A stretch of DNA of 64,000 nucleotides from contig NZ_FRFF01000201.1 in the NCBI RefSeq assembly GCF_900143625.1, positions 48,771 through 112,770 on the forward strand. Direction: 5' to 3'. The DNA is from Nocardiopsis sp. JB363 (GTDB lineage Bacteria; Actinomycetota; Actinomycetes; Streptosporangiales; Streptosporangiaceae). This document shows positions 60,989-64,000 of the stretch, piece by piece (position 1 is the first letter of the stretch; every line of letters starts with the position of its first letter). The translations under genes and the position numbers were made by a program. The notes beneath the pieces are model-generated. The model searched no databases. It had not been told where the DNA came from and worked only from the letters and a program-made list of their open reading frames with translations.

Positions 60989-62283
60989 GGCAACTCCACC
61001 CGAATCGTCGTGGGGCCACCTCGCGGGCTGCGCACGGATAGGTTGCCGTTGTGCGCGGCGGTTCGCTGCCCAATGCCGGTCAGTCCGGTCCCTCGACCCG
61101 GGTCGGCACCTCCCCTGCCGTCGTCCCATACCTCGATGAACACGAGTCCTCCTTCCGTGGTGACACGGACCGATGCCCTGTGCGCGTGACTGTGCCGGGT
61201 GACGTTGGCCAATAGTTCGGCGGTGATGAAGTAGGCGGTGGCCTCGACCGACGAAGCGCAGGGGACGAGCCCTTCCGTGTTCAGCGAGCACGGTACGGAG
61301 CACTCGGCCACGATCGTCGCGAGTGTGCCCGCGAGCCCATGCTGTTGCAGGGTCGGAGGAAGGATGCCACGGGCGGTCGCGCGCAGTTCGGTGAGCGCGA
61401 CCTCGGCCGCGGACTGTGCCTGTTCGAGGTGGGTTCGGGCACGCTCCGGGTCGTTCTCCAAAGCACGAAGGGCCGTGCCGACCAGGATGCTGACCCCGAC
61501 CAGCCGGCTCTGGGCGCCGTCGTGCAGGGAGCGTTCGATCCTGCGCAACTCGGTGGTGTGGGCACGCAGGATGGCGGCCCTGGAGGTGATCAGGCCGGCC
61601 ACGCGTTCGGAGAGTTCGTTGGGGCAGCTCGGGTTGAGCAGTGATCTTCCGGGCCAGGACTGGATCCAGGCCAGGGAGGTGCCCAGGCCGAAGAGGAGCG
61701 CGGTCCATCCCAGGCCCATCAGGGAGACGGACAGGGCCGAGTTCCAGTCGTTCACGGGGATACCGATGGATCCACCGGCCATGCCCTCCGGGAGGAACGT
61801 CCACCACAGCGGGAAAAAGGTATCGCGTATGGCGATGACAGGTAGGAGGACGCCCAGAAGACCGACGGTCAGACCCAGGGTGGAGTGGCAGACCAGCCAG
61901 GCCAGGTCGCGTCGAGTGGAGGCATCGTCCAACGCTCGGCGGAGGGCGACCACGGGGTGGGACGGGACCGGCCTGTCATAGGGCGGCACCATCTGGTCAC
62001 CCCAACGGTTGAGTCGCTGGCGTTCTCGGTCGGCGACCGACCGGACCATGCGCAGAACGGACGGGACCAAGGGGAGCCCGACCCCGATGAGCGAGAGCGA
62101 CCCGACCACACAGACCACGATCAGTGTGACGAGAGCGGCCAGCGCGGTGATCAGCCCTCCTGCCAGCCACTCCAGGCTGACGAACACGTTGTTGAAGCCC
62201 TGGGCCGCCTGGCGACGCAGAGGCGAGGTCGTTCCGCCGGACGTTCGTTGGCCCGGTGGTGGGATCACTCGGATACCGGTCAC
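60976..62283 (-). CDS. NarL-type sensor histidine kinase (pair 2)
   Basis: 435 residues, GTG start. A putative sensor region with membrane helices near 40-70, 130-155 and 185-210. The H-box is RIERSLHDGAQSRLVGV and the ATPase domain has LLANVTRHSHAHRA and DDGRGGADPGRGTGLTGIG. The small extracytoplasmic loops suggest sensing in or near the membrane. It lies directly upstream of, and divergent from, the + strand NRPS gene. Confidence 0.9.
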   Translation of the reverse strand: MTGIRVIPPPGQRTSGGTTSPLRRQAAQGFNNVFVSLEWLAGGLITALAALVTLIVVCVVGSLSLIGVGLPLVPSVLRMVRSVADRERQRLNRWGDQMVPPYDRPVPSHPVVALRRALDDASTRRDLAWLVCHSTLGLTVGLLGVLLPVIAIRDTFFPLWWTFLPEGMAGGSIGIPVNDWNSALSVSLMGLGWTALLFGLGTSLAWIQSWPGRSLLNPSCPNELSERVAGLITSRAAILRAHTTELRRIERSLHDGAQSRLVGVSILVGTALRALENDPERARTHLEQAQSAAEVALTELRATARGILPPTLQQHGLAGTLATIVAECSVPCSLNTEGLVPCASSVEATAYFITAELLANVTRHSHAHRASVRVTTEGGLVFIEVWDDGRGGADPGRGTGLTGIGQRTAAHNGNLSVRSPRGGPTTIRVELPCGS

Positions 62284-62885
62284 TCCCCCAGGCTGGTGTT
62301 GCTGTCGAGGTGGGCTCCCGGTGCGGAAGCCGGAGCGAATGGTGGTGACCTCTTTCGCTCGTTTTCGGCCGCGCGGGTACTCCGGCCTGCGTGTTCGAAG
62401 TGCCCGAGTGGAGAATACTTGCTTTCCCGATCCATTTATGCGCCCTTTTTGGCCGGACCTGGTCAGCGAACACTGTTAGGTAACCCTACTCGCCGGAAAC
62501 ATCATTGAGAGTGGCCGAATAGTCTATTTTTTGGGTAAGTGCGGCCGGTTCCGTGTTGCCTGAGCGGTGGCCGGATTCGGCCCCGACCCGCCGCTTCGGG
62601 AGTTCCGAGGAAGTCGAGGGTATTTTTCGTTTTATTCGTGTCCGGGTTTGCTCGATTTCTTCTCGGTATGCGGTGGGTATGCGGCTCCAGTGCGCCTGAC
62701 CTGCGAAATGAGGAAATGACCGTATCTCTTGCTCTACTTAGAGGTATAGGTGAGTATCGGTTCTGGTCGAACCTGGCTGCCCTATGTCATGCGCAGATCC
62801 CGGCGATCCACTCCGTAAGAGAACGACGAACCACCGTTCCGATGCCTTTCACGGCACAGTCGAACCTGAATCCAGGAGTTGTCAC
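62284..62885. other. 602-bp divergent regulatory region before the second NRPS
   Basis: It contains T-rich stretches (for example near 62525 and 62620-62650) and is less GC-rich than the surroundings, as expected for promoters of the divergent kinase and NRPS genes. No promoter could be assigned with confidence. One candidate short ORF ends at the NRPS start (62716-62889). Confidence 0.5.
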
Positions 62886-62889
62886 GTGA
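62716..62889 (+). CDS. candidate short ORF coupled to the NRPS start
   Basis: 57 codons from ATG at 62716 to the TGA at 62887-62889, which overlaps the second possible NRPS start (TGATG). The peptide MTVSLALLRGIGEYRFWSNL has no recognised family. The GAGG site is only a few bases from the ATG, so translation is uncertain. Confidence 0.2.
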   Translation: MTVSLALLRGIGEYRFWSNLAALCHAQIPAIHSVRERRTTVPMPFTAQSNLNPGVVT

Positions 62890-64000
62890 TGCCCTCTCAG
62901 GAAAGCCACCACCCCGAGTACGTCGACCGGACTCCAAGGTCTGCTTCGGTTGTGGAGGTGTTCGCGGAGTGGGTGGCGCGGGTGCCGGGTGCGCCTGCTG
63001 TGGTGGGTGGTTTTGGTGAGGTTTCGTATGCGGAGTTGGATGCGCGGAGTGCGGGTGTGGCTTCGGTGTTGTGTGGTGGGGGGTTGGTCGTTGAGGGTGC
63101 GGTTGTTCTGGTGTTGGAGCGTGGTCCGCATGTGGTGACGGGGATGTTGGGTGTGTTGCGTGCGGGTGGTGCTTATGTGCCGGTGCATGTGGATGATCCG
63201 GCGGAGCGTGTGGCGTGGTTGGTGCGGGAGACGGGTGCGCGTTTCGTGTTGACGGACGCGGTTTCTCGTGGGCGGGTGCCGGAGGGGTTGGGTGCGGATG
63301 TCCGGGTGATCGACCTGGACGAAATGGCCCCGGATGGAACGTGGTCGGAGGAAACACGGTTCTCACGGGTCGATGACACCTGGCGGGATGAGCGGAGGAG
63401 CCCTGATTCCCTCGCGTATGTGATGTTCACGTCGGGTTCGACGGGGTTGCCCAAGGGTGTGGCGGTCACGCATGGGGACGTGGTCGCTTTGGCTTTGGAT
63501 GGTCGTTGGGGTGGTGGTCGTGATGAGCGGGTGCTGTTCCATTCCTCGCATGCTTTCGATGCGGCGACCTATGAGATCTGGACCCCGTTGTTGCGGGGTG
63601 GTGCGGTGGTGGTGGCGCCTGCGGGGCGGATTTCGGCGGAGGATTTCGGGCGGGTGGCCCGGGAGTATGGGGTGACGTCGACGTTTGTGACGGCGGCGTT
63701 GTTCAACTTGTTCACGGCGCAGGATCCGACGTGTTTCGCGCCGTTGCGTGAGGTGATCACCGGTGGTGAGGCGGCTACGCCTTCGGCGGTGGCGAAGGTG
63801 GTGGCCGCGTGCCCGGACACGGTGGTGGCCAATGGTTATGGGCCGACGGAGACGACGACTTTCGCTGCTCATTTTCGGGTGGATGCGGGGGATGTGCCTT
63901 CGGGGTCGGTTCCGATCGGTAGGCCGTTGGATGGGATGAGCGCTTGGGTGTTGGACGGGTTCTTGCGTTCGGTGCCGGTGGGTGTGGTGGGTGAGTTGTA
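62886..64000 (+). CDS. NRPS starting with an adenylation domain, 5' part
   Basis: Truncated by the window end. The start is GTG at 62886, seven bases after AGGAG, or ATG at 62889. After about 20 residues the protein enters an A domain with no C domain before it, as expected for a chain-initiating module: VVEVFAEWVARVPGAPAVV, YVMFTSGSTGLPKGVAVTH, SSHAFDAATYEIWTPLL, NGYGPTETTTFAAH. The pocket reads about DAYFIGGTF, close to branched-aliphatic (Val-like) codes and to A2 of the minus-strand NRPS (tentative). The codon choice in parts of this gene is strongly G/T-ended, unlike the rest of the window. Confidence 0.93.
   Translation, partial: MMPSQESHHPEYVDRTPRSASVVEVFAEWVARVPGAPAVVGGFGEVSYAELDARSAGVASVLCGGGLVVEGAVVLVLERGPHVVTGMLGVLRAGGAYVPVHVDDPAERVAWLVRETGARFVLTDAVSRGRVPEGLGADVRVIDLDEMAPDGTWSEETRFSRVDDTWRDERRSPDSLAYVMFTSGSTGLPKGVAVTHGDVVALALDGRWGGGRDERVLFHSSHAFDAATYEIWTPLLRGGAVVVAPAGRISAEDFGRVAREYGVTSTFVTAALFNLFTAQDPTCFAPLREVITGGEAATPSAVAKVVAACPDTVVANGYGPTETTTFAAHFRVDAGDVPSGSVPIGRPLDGMSAWVLDGFLRSVPVGVVGEL

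Noticed and set aside
62476..62495. Possible iron box (TTAGGT near 62476), which with MbtH might suggest a siderophore pathway
   Set aside because: Only the first half-site matches; no siderophore uptake or hydroxybenzoate genes are in the window, and MbtH proteins occur with many NRPS.
62782..63872. Long minus-strand ORFs opposite the second NRPS
   Set aside because: The His/Pro/Thr-rich translations are the expected antisense of G/T-ended codons in the NRPS gene.
1..64000. CRISPR arrays, insertion sequences, phage attachment sites
   Set aside because: No regularly spaced repeats, transposase motifs or integrase genes were seen on either strand.

Overview
The window is high-GC actinobacterial chromosome. 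C/G-rich third codon positions, frequent GTG and TTG starts, mycothiol synthesis (mshA), MurT/GatD, SenX3/RegX3/PhoU, CarD, a SARP-type regulator and modular NRPS genes all fit this. Gene content and order resemble the Streptomyces/Nocardiopsis type. Family Nocardiopsaceae is my best guess, but the sequence alone does not settle it. No tRNA, rRNA, CRISPR array or insertion sequence was seen.

Region 1 (1 to about 31.5 kb) is mostly conserved chromosome. In order it holds: a rhodanese and a DUF1416 protein; a membrane protein with a degenerate P-loop; the murT-gatD operon (peptidoglycan amidation); a DUF4352 exported protein; ygfZ; a striking short promoter/12-codon ORF/structured RNA unit (7930-8190); a ferric-nitrobindin-like protein; a GIDE-domain membrane protein; a DsrE protein; gpmA, a YbjN protein, mshA and an esterase; ybgA and photolyase; a 35-residue zinc ribbon protein; a macrodomain protein; a BlaI/M56-peptidase pair; a DUF2516 protein; a large membrane hydrolase; two overlapping zinc metallopeptidases; a DUF2207 protein; dtd; a PNPOx-fold protein divergent from a MocR/PdxR regulator; and regX3-senX3 divergent from phoU, with a PHO-box-like repeat between them.

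Region 2 (31.5-38.3 kb) holds carD with a structured leader, ispF, a long acidic proline-rich membrane protein, cysS and rlmB.

Region 3 (38.3 kb to the end) looks like a natural-product locus: a SARP/NB-ARC regulator; a NarL-type two-component pair; a MacB/FtsX-type ABC exporter; a DrrAB-type ABC exporter whose first gene has a hairpin that hides its ribosome binding site; a winged-helix regulator; an MbtH protein; a 2602-residue NRPS (C-A-T-C-A-T-E, no thioesterase); a cytosolic penicillin-binding-protein-type hydrolase that matches stand-alone NRPS cyclases such as SurE; a small membrane protein; a second NarL-type two-component pair with the same overlap geometry; and the start of another NRPS that begins directly with an adenylation domain. 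The simplest reading is that the + strand NRPS starts the chain and the - strand NRPS ends it with a D-residue. The PBP-type enzyme would then release the peptide, probably as a macrocycle, and the ABC systems would export it. The 3' end of the pathway lies outside the window.

The locus also contains AT-richer, poorly coding stretches (59.35-59.9 kb and 62.3-62.9 kb), and the terminal NRPS fragment has an odd G/T-rich codon choice.
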